Shown here piece by piece: positions 1 through 7,938 of a DNA stretch of 33,973 bases. Within the stretch, counting starts at the first letter, position 1; each line of letters starts with the position of its first letter. Under the pieces are notes generated by a model. The model was not told the DNA's origin. It did not search any database and saw nothing but the letters and a program-made list of their open reading frames with translations. The position numbers and the translations under genes were made by a program. Source of the DNA: an uncultured Shewanella sp. (GTDB lineage Bacteria > Pseudomonadota > Gammaproteobacteria > Enterobacterales > Shewanellaceae); NCBI RefSeq assembly GCF_947495455.1, contig NZ_CANLZC010000063.1, positions 1 through 33,973 on the forward strand. Direction: 5' to 3'.

Positions 1-60
1 CTGTCTGTTAATGCAGGAGCAATTAACGACCTTGCCTACAGCATGTTGAATTCCCGCTGA
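1..60 (+). CDS. Possible 3' end of an upstream gene (partial)
   Basis: Frame 1 is open from the window edge to a TGA at 58-60, giving a 19-residue tail ending in AYSMLNSR. A 10-bp perfect inverted repeat follows at 88-119, which fits the end of a plus-strand gene converging on the response regulator. Twenty open codons are easily found by chance, and the minus strand is also open here, so this is weak. The product cannot be named. Confidence 0.25.
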   Translation: MSVNAGAINDLAYSMLNSR

Positions 61-87
61 AAGATCACTTATATAGTGGAATTGGTA

Positions 88-119
88 TAACTCTCTTACT
101 TGTTATTTGAAGAGAGTTA
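88..119. terminator. Hairpin between convergent genes
   Basis: TAACTCTCTT (88-97) pairs perfectly with AAGAGAGTTA (110-119) around a 12-nt loop. It lies just downstream of the response regulator on the minus strand and of the possible plus-strand gene end. There is no clear U-run on either side, so it may be a weak or bidirectional terminator or an mRNA-end stabiliser. Confidence 0.45.
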
Positions 120-157
120 CATAGAGTGGAGTGGTCAAAGGAGTGGGTCAAAGCATT

Positions 158-817
158 TTAATGACTGAGTGAATTCATTCCCATGCGCTGAGACCATTGA
201 ATAAGGTTGGCGACATTATGGGCATCCAGTTTTTGCATAAGATTCATTCTGTGAGTTTCTACTGTTTTTAAACTGATCACTAAGTTTTCTGCAATATCGC
301 GATTACGTAAACCTTCACAAATTAACTTTAAGACTTGTTTTTCTCTTGGTGTTAACAAGGGGATATCACCATCTGATACGTCTTTAAGGGCTTCTACTTG
401 TTTAGCGTTTAAACTGGGATCTAAAAATACTTTTCCCCTTGCGACGCACTTTATTGCGGCTAATAATGTATTTTTTGGACTGTTTTTGATGACATAGCCG
501 TTTGCGCCGGCGTCTAATGCTTCTCTGGCACTTTTTTCGTCCACTGAGGCCGTTAATACAATAATCATCATTTCAGGCCATCGTTGCCTTAATTGCCTTA
601 TGACATCAATGCCCGACATACCTGGAAGTTTGAGATCGATAAAAATAAGATCGGGTTGAAGTTTTAAACAGTTATCATAAACACAGAGACCATTTTCAGC
701 AAAACCGACAAATTCGAATTCTGGGTATGAAGAGAGAAAGCCTCTTAATCCATCAAAAATGAGTGAATGATCGTCAACAACGAAGAGCTTAGTTATATTT
801 TTGTTTGTAAATGTCAT
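158..817 (-). CDS. NarL/FixJ-type response regulator
   Basis: Predicted cytoplasmic two-component response regulator of 219 residues, the usual length for the NarL/LuxR group. The receiver domain covers about residues 10-125. It has the acidic pair D15/D16, phospho-acceptor D61 in IFIDLKLPGMSG, T89 and K111. The LuxR-type helix-turn-helix covers about 153-215 and contains LTPREKQVLKLICEG and the recognition region SLKTVETHR. The ATG at 817 is supported by AAGGA 7 nt upstream. No histidine kinase lies beside it in the window, so its partner and targets are unknown. About 480 bp of AT-rich non-coding DNA lie upstream, which leaves room for its own promoter. The family call is certain; the regulated process is not. 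Confidence 0.93.
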   Translation of the reverse strand: MTFTNKNITKLFVVDDHSLIFDGLRGFLSSYPEFEFVGFAENGLCVYDNCLKLQPDLIFIDLKLPGMSGIDVIRQLRQRWPEMMIIVLTASVDEKSAREALDAGANGYVIKNSPKNTLLAAIKCVARGKVFLDPSLNAKQVEALKDVSDGDIPLLTPREKQVLKLICEGLRNRDIAENLVISLKTVETHRMNLMQKLDAHNVANLIQWSQRMGMNSLSH

Positions 818-1298
818 AACTGTATCCTTACAACGTTACCAGTTGATGTGATGTTGTTGTTTAATATGTCGGAAGCTGAAATGTTATTTTAGCATGTAAT
901 GAAGAAGATTAAGTTATATTCATTGTGATAATTAAAGGCATTTAACTCCCTTTTTTGGCTCATGTCAAATCTATATCGAATAAGTTTTTTAATTGATTGA
1001 TGACTTGTGAATAATACTTTAAATATGTGAAGTTAACTAATAAATTTACATCTTGTTAAACAATTTTATCTTATTTGTTGTTGTTTTTGTTTTTTCATCT
1101 TAAATGTGTATTTTATATTTTTTTTACTCTGTTATTTATTTGTAATTAAAGAGTAATAAAGTTTTAATTTATTTATCATTCATTATTTTTGCAAGTTAAG
1201 AAGGGTAATATTGTTAATTCTATAGCGTTAAGTGAATATGGGACTTATAAAAAACTGTTTATTACCTATTTTTTCTTTCGTTTTTACAGTGTCTTATT
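818..1298. other. AT-rich intergenic region, no gene seen
   Basis: This gap lies between the start of the response regulator and the end of the lipase foldase. It is strongly AT-rich with many T runs. The short open frame that enters it from 1189 on the plus strand mostly overlaps the foldase antisense and has no family resemblance. I see no convincing RNA gene. It should contain the response regulator promoter. Confidence 0.5.
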
Positions 1299-2255
1299 TT
1301 ATAACAGTTCTGGATGCGCTAGAAACACTTTTAAACGTTTCAATTCATTTTGCGTAAAGTTTTCACTTAAATAAGCATCAAGCTTGTGTGTGATGACGTC
1401 TTGAGGAATGCCTTTGCTATTTTGTTCATCGATATAGTGTTGGTAATTAATGACTTTTTCTTTCCATTTTCGATTTTCCTCTTGTATTTTCTCTGCTCGT
1501 AATATCGTATCTGGATCCATATCGAGTGCGATGACATTAGTACTATCAATGTGTTTTGCGACTTTATTAGCATTTAAACTGGGTTGTAATGCATTGCGGT
1601 CTTTGTCATTGAGTTGATTAATGTGATGTTGGATTAATTCTGTTTTTTGTTCTTTGGTGAGGCTGGGATCTTGTCTAATACTAATGCGTTCTAAGGTTTG
1701 TTCTGCATATTGAGCATCTTGTTTAAAAAATGCATCTATTTCAAGATCACTAAAAAATTCAGTTTGTAACATATTGATTTGTTTTATAAAATTATGCATC
1801 GCATTTAAGTTTATTGTTTCACCTAATTCTGGACCTTGATGTTTTAGTTGAGCAATGGCTTGAGTGTAATCTTTGTATCGAGAAAAAAGATCAAATAATA
1901 TTCTGTTTGCATCAAATGAAAGGTCGAATTCTTGGCTTAACGCTGTTAATGCACTCGTTGGAAAAGTCGTTAGATTGGATGTCTGTTGAAGGGTAAAAAT
2001 AATGTCATCAAAGCGCGTGCGAAGGGCTCGATTGATGGTGAGTGGGCTGCCGTGGTGAGTGATCTCTAGTCCTTTATTATTTGAGAGAACTTGGCTATTA
2101 GCTTTTTCTATTGTCGAATGAAAGACCTGTTGACTGATGGGCGTATTCAAAGGCTCATCTGGTTTTAAGAATAAATGCCATAGGAAAAAACCTACAATCA
2201 ATAAGGCTAATATGACTCTGTATTTATAGTCTCGAACTGATTGTAGGAAGCTCAT
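1299..2255 (-). CDS. lifO: Lipase-specific foldase (steric chaperone)
   Basis: Membrane-anchored periplasmic chaperone that helps the preceding lipase reach its active fold before type II secretion (established for the LifO/Lif/LimK family). The 318-residue protein has a short cytoplasmic N-terminus, one membrane helix at about residues 13-30, a proline-containing linker and a long, almost all-helical periplasmic domain. The foldase motif RxxFD is visible as R79-T-R-F82-D83; the aromatic residue that usually follows is D84 here. The ATG lies 1 nt after the lipase stop, so the two genes are almost certainly co-transcribed and translationally coupled. Length and order (lipase, then foldase) match Pseudomonas and Vibrio pairs. 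No strong terminator was found downstream. Confidence 0.92.
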   Translation of the reverse strand: MSFLQSVRDYKYRVILALLIVGFFLWHLFLKPDEPLNTPISQQVFHSTIEKANSQVLSNNKGLEITHHGSPLTINRALRTRFDDIIFTLQQTSNLTTFPTSALTALSQEFDLSFDANRILFDLFSRYKDYTQAIAQLKHQGPELGETINLNAMHNFIKQINMLQTEFFSDLEIDAFFKQDAQYAEQTLERISIRQDPSLTKEQKTELIQHHINQLNDKDRNALQPSLNANKVAKHIDSTNVIALDMDPDTILRAEKIQEENRKWKEKVINYQHYIDEQNSKGIPQDVITHKLDAYLSENFTQNELKRLKVFLAHPELL

Positions 2256-2256
2256 A

Positions 2257-3180
2257 TTATAATCCTAAACTTTTAAGATAGTTAACATGTTGACGATAGA
2301 TATTCACGGGATTCGTTTCCCACCAGCTGACTAACCCAAAAAATTGATTAATCTCATCTAAATGGTTCATCTTATAATCGTCTTGAATGACTTTGCCTAA
2401 ATGTGAACTGCAGCTAGAAACGAGTCCATCATTTTTTTCATTAAATAAGGTGCTTATCAATGACAATGCATAATCCCCAGCATCTAAAACATGAGTCATA
2501 GGATCGGCGCCAGACCATGAAAAATAGTGAACGCCATTGTTTGCGAGCATTTCGCCTTCACCGCAGTATTGCGTAGGCATGCCTTCTGGATAGAGGTTGT
2601 TAAACCTAATAGAGCCTTCAGTTGTCAGTGAATCAACCATTGCTAGACTATCTGCCGGTAAATCTCCAGCACCAGATAATCCGGCTATAACAATAGCGAG
2701 TGAATCAAATGCTTGTTCTATAATCCATTCTAGGCTGGAATCATAAGGAACCGCTCCTCTTGCGACATCGGCAAAGGTGCTGCCCCAGTTGACGCCGCCA
2801 ACGGATGTGACTGAAGCAACAAGCTCTGGACTGACGCTAGCAACATAGCGTGCTGTTGGACCACCGTGACTATGGCCAATAATGTTAACTTTTTCACTAC
2901 CAGTTAATGCGATGACACCTTGAATATAGGTTCTGAGTTGTTCGCCTCTGACTTCGGTAGTATTAGAAGGTGAAACCGATGCAATATAAACATCCGCTCC
3001 ATTCTCCTTTAGTGCTTGAGGGATCCCATAAAAGTAATCTAATCCCCATATATCATCAAAGCCAAATAGTCCATGAACCATCACAATGGGATATTTAGTA
3101 TCGGTGGTATGATTTCCTGCATAGCTTGCGCCAGTAAAACACAATAGTATTACTGAAATGACTTTCATCCATTTTTTCAT
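2257..3180 (-). CDS. lipA: Secreted triacylglycerol lipase, family I.1/I.2
   Basis: Alpha/beta-hydrolase lipase of 307 residues that hydrolyses long-chain triacylglycerols outside the cell. A Sec signal peptide covers residues 1 to about 21, ending ASYA. The oxyanion-hole motif VHGLFGFD is at 35-42. The nucleophile is S104 in GHSHGG, with D251 in NDGLV and H273 in MNHLDEIN; the 22-residue Asp-His spacing equals that of Burkholderia/Pseudomonas lipases. C206 and C257 probably form the family disulfide. The ATG at 3180 was chosen because it begins the signal peptide and has GGGGA 5 nt upstream. The frame stays open upstream to 3330, but that extension is asparagine-rich and puts residues in front of the signal peptide. 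It is foldase-dependent, and the foldase follows 1 nt downstream. Confidence 0.95.
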   Translation of the reverse strand: MKKWMKVISVILLCFTGASYAGNHTTDTKYPIVMVHGLFGFDDIWGLDYFYGIPQALKENGADVYIASVSPSNTTEVRGEQLRTYIQGVIALTGSEKVNIIGHSHGGPTARYVASVSPELVASVTSVGGVNWGSTFADVARGAVPYDSSLEWIIEQAFDSLAIVIAGLSGAGDLPADSLAMVDSLTTEGSIRFNNLYPEGMPTQYCGEGEMLANNGVHYFSWSGADPMTHVLDAGDYALSLISTLFNEKNDGLVSSCSSHLGKVIQDDYKMNHLDEINQFFGLVSWWETNPVNIYRQHVNYLKSLGL

Positions 3181-3464
3181 GATATTCCCCAAAAATATCG
3201 TACTGCAGTTAATAAAAATAACGTTTTTGTCACAGTTTTGTAATTTATTTTTGTTATTATTACCAAATTGCAACTTATATATTAGTAAGACAAAATATAT
3301 CAAGGGGCAATGTTTATTTTTATCTTTCAAAATTAAAGTCTTGAAAGGTACGCAGTGTTTTAAACAAGTGTTTTTTTTAAGTTATTGATTTTTTAGTTTT
3401 TAATCTTAAGTTTAAATTCAAGTGTGTTTTGATGATGGATCTCACTTAGGCCTTTAGTATGACA

Positions 3465-3479
3465 TCTGGTCATACCAGA
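3465..3479. promoter_or_regulatory. FadR/GntR-like palindrome upstream of lipase
   Basis: TCTGGT-CAT-ACCAGA is a perfect 15-nt interrupted palindrome. Its core TGGTCATACCA fits the general FadR-subfamily GntR pattern TNGTNNNACNA. A second inverted repeat, TATGAC (3458-3463) with GTCATA (3469-3474), overlaps it. It lies about 285 bp upstream of the lipase start codon. Regulation of a lipase by a fatty-acid-responsive repressor would make sense, but this is inference from pattern alone. Confidence 0.35.
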
Positions 3480-3546
3480 ATGCTTGTAAAAAAGGGGAGG
3501 ATCAGATTGATATTTGTGTTTCAAAATGAAAAGCCGAGTATAAGGG

Positions 3547-3576
3547 AGCCAGTGATTCAAGTGGTGAGCACTGGCT
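3547..3576 (-). terminator. Inverted repeat after the DUF2797 gene
   Basis: AGCCAGTG (3547-3554) and CACTGGCT (3569-3576) form a perfect 8-bp stem with a 14-nt loop. The stem starts 8 bp past the DUF2797 stop codon in the direction of its transcription. No strong U-run follows, so termination would be inefficient or factor-assisted. Confidence 0.45.
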
Positions 3577-3584
3577 GAAAAGGG

Positions 3585-4418
3585 TTAATCAGTAGTGACA
3601 GCCACTTCATAAGATGAAAACTTTCTGATGTTAATGACGCCAGTATCAAAAAGTAAATATTGGCCTTTAATGCCTTGTAAAATACCACTTACCGTTGGAT
3701 TTTTATCGAAGTTATGGGAGCTAATTTTTGTTGGTAAGCTTTCAATAGGAAAGGTAATTTTTTGACTTGCGACATCTAATGGCACAACGGCTTGTGGGCC
3801 GTGCACATCTATGATGTGCTGTAGTTGCGTTTTTATTTGTGGAATAAGGTGTTGTGCTTGCGCTTTAAGATCGAGATCTTTCGCATTACCTTTGAGCATA
3901 GTGCGCCAGTTGGTTTTATCAGCGATCATTTTTGCGAGTTCAATTTCCACTAAACCTGAAATGAAGCGGGTCGCTACTTTGAAAATAAGTAAACCTTGTG
4001 TCGCTCCTTGGTCTATCCAGCGAGTGGGAATTTGCGTGTGCCGAGTGATCCCGACTTTAAGGCCTGATGTATTAGAGAGATAAACATAATGTGAAGTCAA
4101 GCAGTTGGCTTCTCCCCAACTGGGTTCTCGACATGTACCTTGATCATAGTGACAGGTTTCAGGTTTCATAATGCACATGTCACAGCTAGCCAGTTTTTGC
4201 ATACACACATAGCAATGGCCTTGGGAGTAACTTTTTTTCGTTTTTTTTCCGCAATGACTACAGAAAATATTGCCCGTATGATTGAGTGTGAGATGCTTTC
4301 CTATTAGCGGATTTAAATCAAGATATTGATCACCAACAGGAAGGTGATATTGCACAAGTTGATTGTCATCAAGCTCGGCAGACATTTTTTTTAGCGTTCC
4401 TAACATAACATTGTTCAT
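3585..4418 (-). CDS. DUF2797 zinc-ribbon, GIY-YIG-like protein
   Basis: A 277-residue soluble protein matching the DUF2797 family, whose biochemical role is not established. The N-terminal half is rich in cysteine pairs: C53-x2-C56, C69-x2-C72 and C79-x2-C82, plus C89, C96 and C106, consistent with zinc-binding ribbons. A GIY-YIG-like core follows at about residues 110-165, beginning HYVYLSN and GLKVGITR, with a conserved-looking W134 and E160. The C-terminal third is probably a small beta-rich domain. The ATG at 4418 has no obvious Shine-Dalgarno sequence; M5 is an alternative. It is separated from gcvR by the 64-bp tandem array. If the GIY-YIG-like fold is real it could bind or cut nucleic acid, but I see no proof of catalysis. 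Confidence 0.85.
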   Translation of the reverse strand: MNNVMLGTLKKMSAELDDNQLVQYHLPVGDQYLDLNPLIGKHLTLNHTGNIFCSHCGKKTKKSYSQGHCYVCMQKLASCDMCIMKPETCHYDQGTCREPSWGEANCLTSHYVYLSNTSGLKVGITRHTQIPTRWIDQGATQGLLIFKVATRFISGLVEIELAKMIADKTNWRTMLKGNAKDLDLKAQAQHLIPQIKTQLQHIIDVHGPQAVVPLDVASQKITFPIESLPTKISSHNFDKNPTVSGILQGIKGQYLLFDTGVINIRKFSSYEVAVTTD

Positions 4419-4514
4419 TTATTATTTGGAATGAAGGGATATTTTATCATTAAAGGGAGAAGATGGAGGAAGATTATATGAGAAAGAAGGCATATTTGTT
4501 GTCATATGCCTTAT

Positions 4515-4982
4515 GAAAGAAAGGCTATTCTTCTATTTTATCGAGCACGGCATCAATATCTATAGTCATAAAGCGCTTGGAAAGAAAGGCTACTCTTCTA
4601 TTTTATCGAGCACGACATCAACACCTATGTCATAAAGCGCTTGCGATATCATAAAGTGCTTGGAAAGAAGGGCTATTCTTCTATTTTATCGAGCACGACA
4701 TTAACATCTATGTCATAAAGCGCTTGGAAAGAAAGGCTATTCTTCTATTTTATCGAGCACGACATCATCACCTATGTCATAGAGCGCTTGGAAAGAAGGG
4801 CTACTCTTCTATTTTATCGAGCACAACATCATCACCTATGTCATAGAGCGCTTGGAAAGAAAGGCTACTCTTCTATTTTATCGAGCACGGCATCATCACC
4901 TATGTCATAGAGCGCTTGGAAAGAAAGGCTACTCTTCTATTTTATCGAGCACGACATCATCACCTATGTCATAAAGTGCTTG
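4515..4982. repeat. 64-bp tandem array made from the gcvR 3' end, 7 copies
   Basis: Seven head-to-tail units lie at 4515-4579 (65 bp), 4580-4643, 4663-4726, 4727-4790, 4791-4854, 4855-4918 and 4919-4982 (64 bp each). An extra 19-bp partial unit sits at 4644-4662. The last unit is the true 3' end of gcvR. On the minus strand each unit carries the last 17 codons of the gene, a TAG stop and a 10-bp linker, CCTTTCTTTC. Units 2-6 still encode variants of ALYDIGDDVVLDKIEE-stop; unit 1 has a 1-nt insertion that breaks the frame. Units 4-6 share AGAGCGCTTG, while units 1-3 share AAAGCGCTTG. Because 64 is not a multiple of 3, no long reading frame runs through the array. There are no unique spacers, so it is not CRISPR. 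Confidence 0.97.
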
Positions 4983-5432
4983 AGTGAGCTCTTCTTCTTG
5001 TTCATCTTTGATGCTGACTGTAAAGTCTGCTCGAAATAAGGCAATTCCAGTATGACTTGCGGTTTCGTATTGGCTGCTAAAACGTTCAATATTAATATTT
5101 AATGCATGTAGCTTATTTGAAATGTTTTGCACTAAGCCAATACGGTCATCAGCGACTAAGCGAAACTGTACTTGTTTCAGATCTGTTTCTAGTTTACTGG
5201 TTTGAGCGTGTGTCAGACTGAGGGTATCGATGGCCAATAAATCCTTGAGGAGATCATTCCAATGAGTTTGTGATAATTCTATCTGGAGTATCGCCGCGAA
5301 AATGCCATCGATAGAGCACATTTCGGAATCCAACCAATTACCACCATAGCGGCTTATTTTGTTTGCAATTTCTTCTATTAGTCCTTCTTTATCAGTGGCT
5401 TGCAATGTTATAAGATATCTTAACATTTTCAT
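4929..5432 (-). CDS. gcvR: GcvR-like double ACT-domain regulator
   Basis: A 167-residue protein with two ACT domains, at about residues 4-80 and 90-160. This is the arrangement of GcvR, which represses the glycine cleavage operon in Escherichia coli by binding the activator GcvA. Both halves show the ACT start pattern: LQATDKEGLIEEIANKI and LVADDRIGLVQNISNKL. The ATG at 5432 has AAGGAG 4 nt upstream; the in-frame ATG at 5426 has 10 nt spacing and is an alternative. The last 17 codons plus stop belong to the 64-bp tandem array, so copy-number change could alter the C-terminus. It is divergent from pstC, and the Pho box begins 20 bp upstream of its start codon. The family is clear; the exact glycine role is assumed. 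Confidence 0.85.
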   Translation of the reverse strand: MKMLRYLITLQATDKEGLIEEIANKISRYGGNWLDSEMCSIDGIFAAILQIELSQTHWNDLLKDLLAIDTLSLTHAQTSKLETDLKQVQFRLVADDRIGLVQNISNKLHALNINIERFSSQYETASHTGIALFRADFTVSIKDEQEEELTQALYDIGDDVVLDKIEE

Positions 5433-5451
5433 CTGGCTCCTTAATTATGCC

Positions 5452-5485
5452 CTGTAACAATAGTGTCATTTTTGCGTCATATAAT
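5452..5485 (+). promoter_or_regulatory. Pho box and -10 element of the pst operon
   Basis: Three 7-mers occur at exact 11-bp spacing: CTGTAAC (5452-5458), GTGTCAT (5463-5469) and GCGTCAT (5474-5480), separated by 4-bp AT-rich spacers. The first pair makes an 18-bp PhoB box. It is followed after 10 bp by a perfect TATAAT at 5480-5485, the same geometry as the E. coli phoA promoter, where PhoB replaces the -35 element. Transcription would start near 5492, giving a leader of about 110 nt before pstC. Confidence 0.8.
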
Positions 5486-5602
5486 GCAGCGCTCAGCATG
5501 TGTATTTGTTTCGCTCTGTTAGCTCTGTATTACTGTTAACATAGTCACCGAGATAATCCCAGTTAAAAGTTGACTGGTTATAATAAGAAATAGAGGTTTT
5601 TA

Positions 5603-7864
5603 ATGGGAAATCAGTCTGCTTTAGCCACCAAAAATGTGTTGTTTGCACAGGGCAGTACTCGAAGAGCAATTAAGGATAGATTAACGCAAGTCAGTGTCAC
5701 TATTGGTGGCACTATGGTGTTTGTCGCATTATTACTGATTTTTTTCTATTTATTATATGTGATTAAACCTATTTTTGATGGTGCGAATCTTGTGCCAGTG
5801 ATTAGCCTTGATGAAGCAGATAACACACCAGCCCTTATGGTGGGCACGGATGAGCAAAATCAATTGCTATATCGTGTTTCTAAACAGGGTCGAGCGGACT
5901 TTTACAGCACGAAAACAGGGCTGTTAGTCAGTGAACAACAAGTGGCATTACCCCAAGGGGCTTTGGTCGTATCAAGTGCAACTTCGGTTGCCAGTAAGCA
6001 GCTGTTTGCCCTTGGCTTGAGTAATGGGCAGCTCATATTAGTCCGTGTGAATTTTAATGTCAGTTATCCAAATAATAAGAAAATCATTACACCTAAGCTG
6101 AGTTATCCTGCGGGGGAGCAGCCGCTCACGTTAGACCCACAAGGGGGGGCGATTGCTCATTTAGCCTTTGACTTTTCCGAAGATAAAATGAGTTTTGTTT
6201 ATCAGGATGTAAAAGGAGGCTGGCATCTTATTCGTGAAGAAGGGGAAGAGAACATGCTGACGGAGGAGATTGAGTGGCGATCGACTCAAGCTATGTTACC
6301 TGATGCCCCTGTTAACGTGCAGCAAGAGTTGATGCTGCCGGATCAAAAACAGCTATTACTTCGCGCTAATAATAAACTGTTTGTTTATGATATTGATGAT
6401 GTCAATGACGTTTCTTTGATGCAAGTGCTTGAGCTGGGCAGAACAAAAGTGAAAGTGAGTGGTGTGAGCTTATTAGCGGGGGCCAGTTCAATACTCGTAA
6501 GTTATGATGATGGACTTATTCAACAATATTTTCAAGTGAATGGTGCCAAAGGTCGACAATATCAAGAGATCAGAGATTTTCATATAGACGGTCAATTGAG
6601 TGTGATCGCTAGTGAATTCTACCGCAAAGGATTTGCAACTCTTGATAAAACAGGGCGCTTATCATTATTGTACACGACGAGTCAACGTGAACTATTTTCA
6701 AAGCGTTATCACTCAAAGAGTCTTGATTTAAGCCAGTCTACAGCCCTAGGGTTTAGTCCAAGAGCGAATGCTTTGGTCGTCGAGTCTAATCATCAACTGC
6801 ATTTGTTTAGTGTAAAAAATGATCACCCCGAAGTGTCTTGGAGTGCCATGTGGGACAAGGTTTGGTATGAGGGTTATCCTGAGCCAAAATATTTGTGGCA
6901 GTCAACGTCGGGTTCTGATGATTTTGAAGCCAAGTTGAGTTTAACACCTTTGGCCTTTGGCACATTAAAAGCAGCATTATATGCCATGTTATTTGCGACA
7001 CCATTGGCCTTGGCTGGCGCCATATATACCGCTTATTTTATGTCGCCAAAAGTGCGTGGAATAGTTAAACCGACGATTGAGATAATGGAGGCTTTGCCAA
7101 CGGTCATTTTGGGCTTTTTAGCGGGACTTTGGTTAGCGCCATTAATTGAAGATCATCTGCCGGGTATATTAACGTTACTCATTCTCTTGCCATTATCGAT
7201 TCTTGCAACGGCTTTTGCTTGGTATAAATTACCGGTTAAATGGAAGCAAAGGTTACCAGAGACTTATCAAGAGTTATTATTATTACCCGTTATTTGTTTT
7301 ATCACTTGGTTTTCCTTTGCGATAAGTCCTGCTTTGGAGGTGATCTTCTTTGGCGGTGATACTCGCCTTTACATTACAGATGTATTAGGGCTTACTTTTG
7401 ATCAACGCAATGCCTTAGTGGTCGGGATTGCCATGGGGTTTGCGGTTATTCCAACGATTTTTTCGATAGCCGAAGATGCGGTTTTTTCTGTTCCTCGGCA
7501 TTTATCGAATGGCAGCTTAGCATTAGGTGCCACCACCTGGCAAACCTTGACTCGAGTGGTATTGTTAACGGCCAGTCCTGGGATTTTTTCCGCTGTGATG
7601 ATGGGATTGGGGCGTGCTGTGGGAGAAACCATGATTGTTCTGATGGCAACGGGTAATACGGCGATTATGGAATGGAGCGTTTTTCAGGGCATGCGCACAC
7701 TGGCGGCAAATATTGCGGTTGAAATGCCTGAATCGGCAATAGGGAGTTCACATTATAGAGTGTTATTTTTAGCCGCTTTTGTGTTGTTTATTTTCACCTT
7801 TGTCTTTAATACGCTTGCTGAAGTTGTGAGACAGCGTTTACGCGATCGTTATAGCTCACTGTAA
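5603..7864 (+). CDS. pstC: Phosphate ABC transporter permease PstC (long form)
   Basis: One of two inner-membrane subunits of the high-affinity phosphate importer. At 753 residues it is more than twice the E. coli protein of about 319. An N-terminal membrane helix at about 35-55 is followed by a soluble region of roughly 390 residues, then the classical permease domain from about residue 450 with several membrane segments. The ABC-binding EAA loop is visible around residue 635 (LALGATTWQTLTRVVL), followed by GRAVGETMIVLMATGN, typical of PstC. The soluble insert is rich in beta-strand-like blocks; its role is not known to me. The ATG has AGAGG 6 nt upstream. It is the first gene of the Pho-box-controlled operon and pstA follows after 74 bp. 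No pstS is visible in this window. Confidence 0.95.
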   Translation: MGNQSALATKNVLFAQGSTRRAIKDRLTQVSVTIGGTMVFVALLLIFFYLLYVIKPIFDGANLVPVISLDEADNTPALMVGTDEQNQLLYRVSKQGRADFYSTKTGLLVSEQQVALPQGALVVSSATSVASKQLFALGLSNGQLILVRVNFNVSYPNNKKIITPKLSYPAGEQPLTLDPQGGAIAHLAFDFSEDKMSFVYQDVKGGWHLIREEGEENMLTEEIEWRSTQAMLPDAPVNVQQELMLPDQKQLLLRANNKLFVYDIDDVNDVSLMQVLELGRTKVKVSGVSLLAGASSILVSYDDGLIQQYFQVNGAKGRQYQEIRDFHIDGQLSVIASEFYRKGFATLDKTGRLSLLYTTSQRELFSKRYHSKSLDLSQSTALGFSPRANALVVESNHQLHLFSVKNDHPEVSWSAMWDKVWYEGYPEPKYLWQSTSGSDDFEAKLSLTPLAFGTLKAALYAMLFATPLALAGAIYTAYFMSPKVRGIVKPTIEIMEALPTVILGFLAGLWLAPLIEDHLPGILTLLILLPLSILATAFAWYKLPVKWKQRLPETYQELLLLPVICFITWFSFAISPALEVIFFGGDTRLYITDVLGLTFDQRNALVVGIAMGFAVIPTIFSIAEDAVFSVPRHLSNGSLALGATTWQTLTRVVLLTASPGIFSAVMMGLGRAVGETMIVLMATGNTAIMEWSVFQGMRTLAANIAVEMPESAIGSSHYRVLFLAAFVLFIFTFVFNTLAEVVRQRLRDRYSSL

Positions 7865-7938
7865 TGGATAATAATAATGAATGGAAATAATAAACCTTGT
7901 GAATACTTTGTCGCTAATGATTGTGTGAGGGTGGAGTA

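Larger units (their letters stand above)
3181..3584. other. Lipase upstream region, non-coding
   Basis: About 400 bp between the DUF2797 stop and the lipase start, both read on the minus strand. It is AT-rich near the lipase and should hold the lipase-foldase promoter. Two structured elements are listed separately: the palindrome at 3465-3479 and the inverted repeat at 3547-3576. No gene is supported here. Confidence 0.55.

Noticed and set aside
1189..1374. Plus-strand 61-codon frame next to the foldase end
   Set aside because: The second half is antisense to the foldase C-terminus and the first half is AT-rich; no ribosome site or recognisable product.
3181..3330. A longer lipase starting at 3330
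   Set aside because: It would place 50 asparagine/lysine-rich residues before a perfect signal peptide; the ATG at 3180 has a good ribosome site.
4515..4982. The 64-bp repeats as a CRISPR array
   Set aside because: Units are directly adjacent with no unique spacers, and each is a copy of the gcvR 3' end with its stop codon. No cas genes are near.
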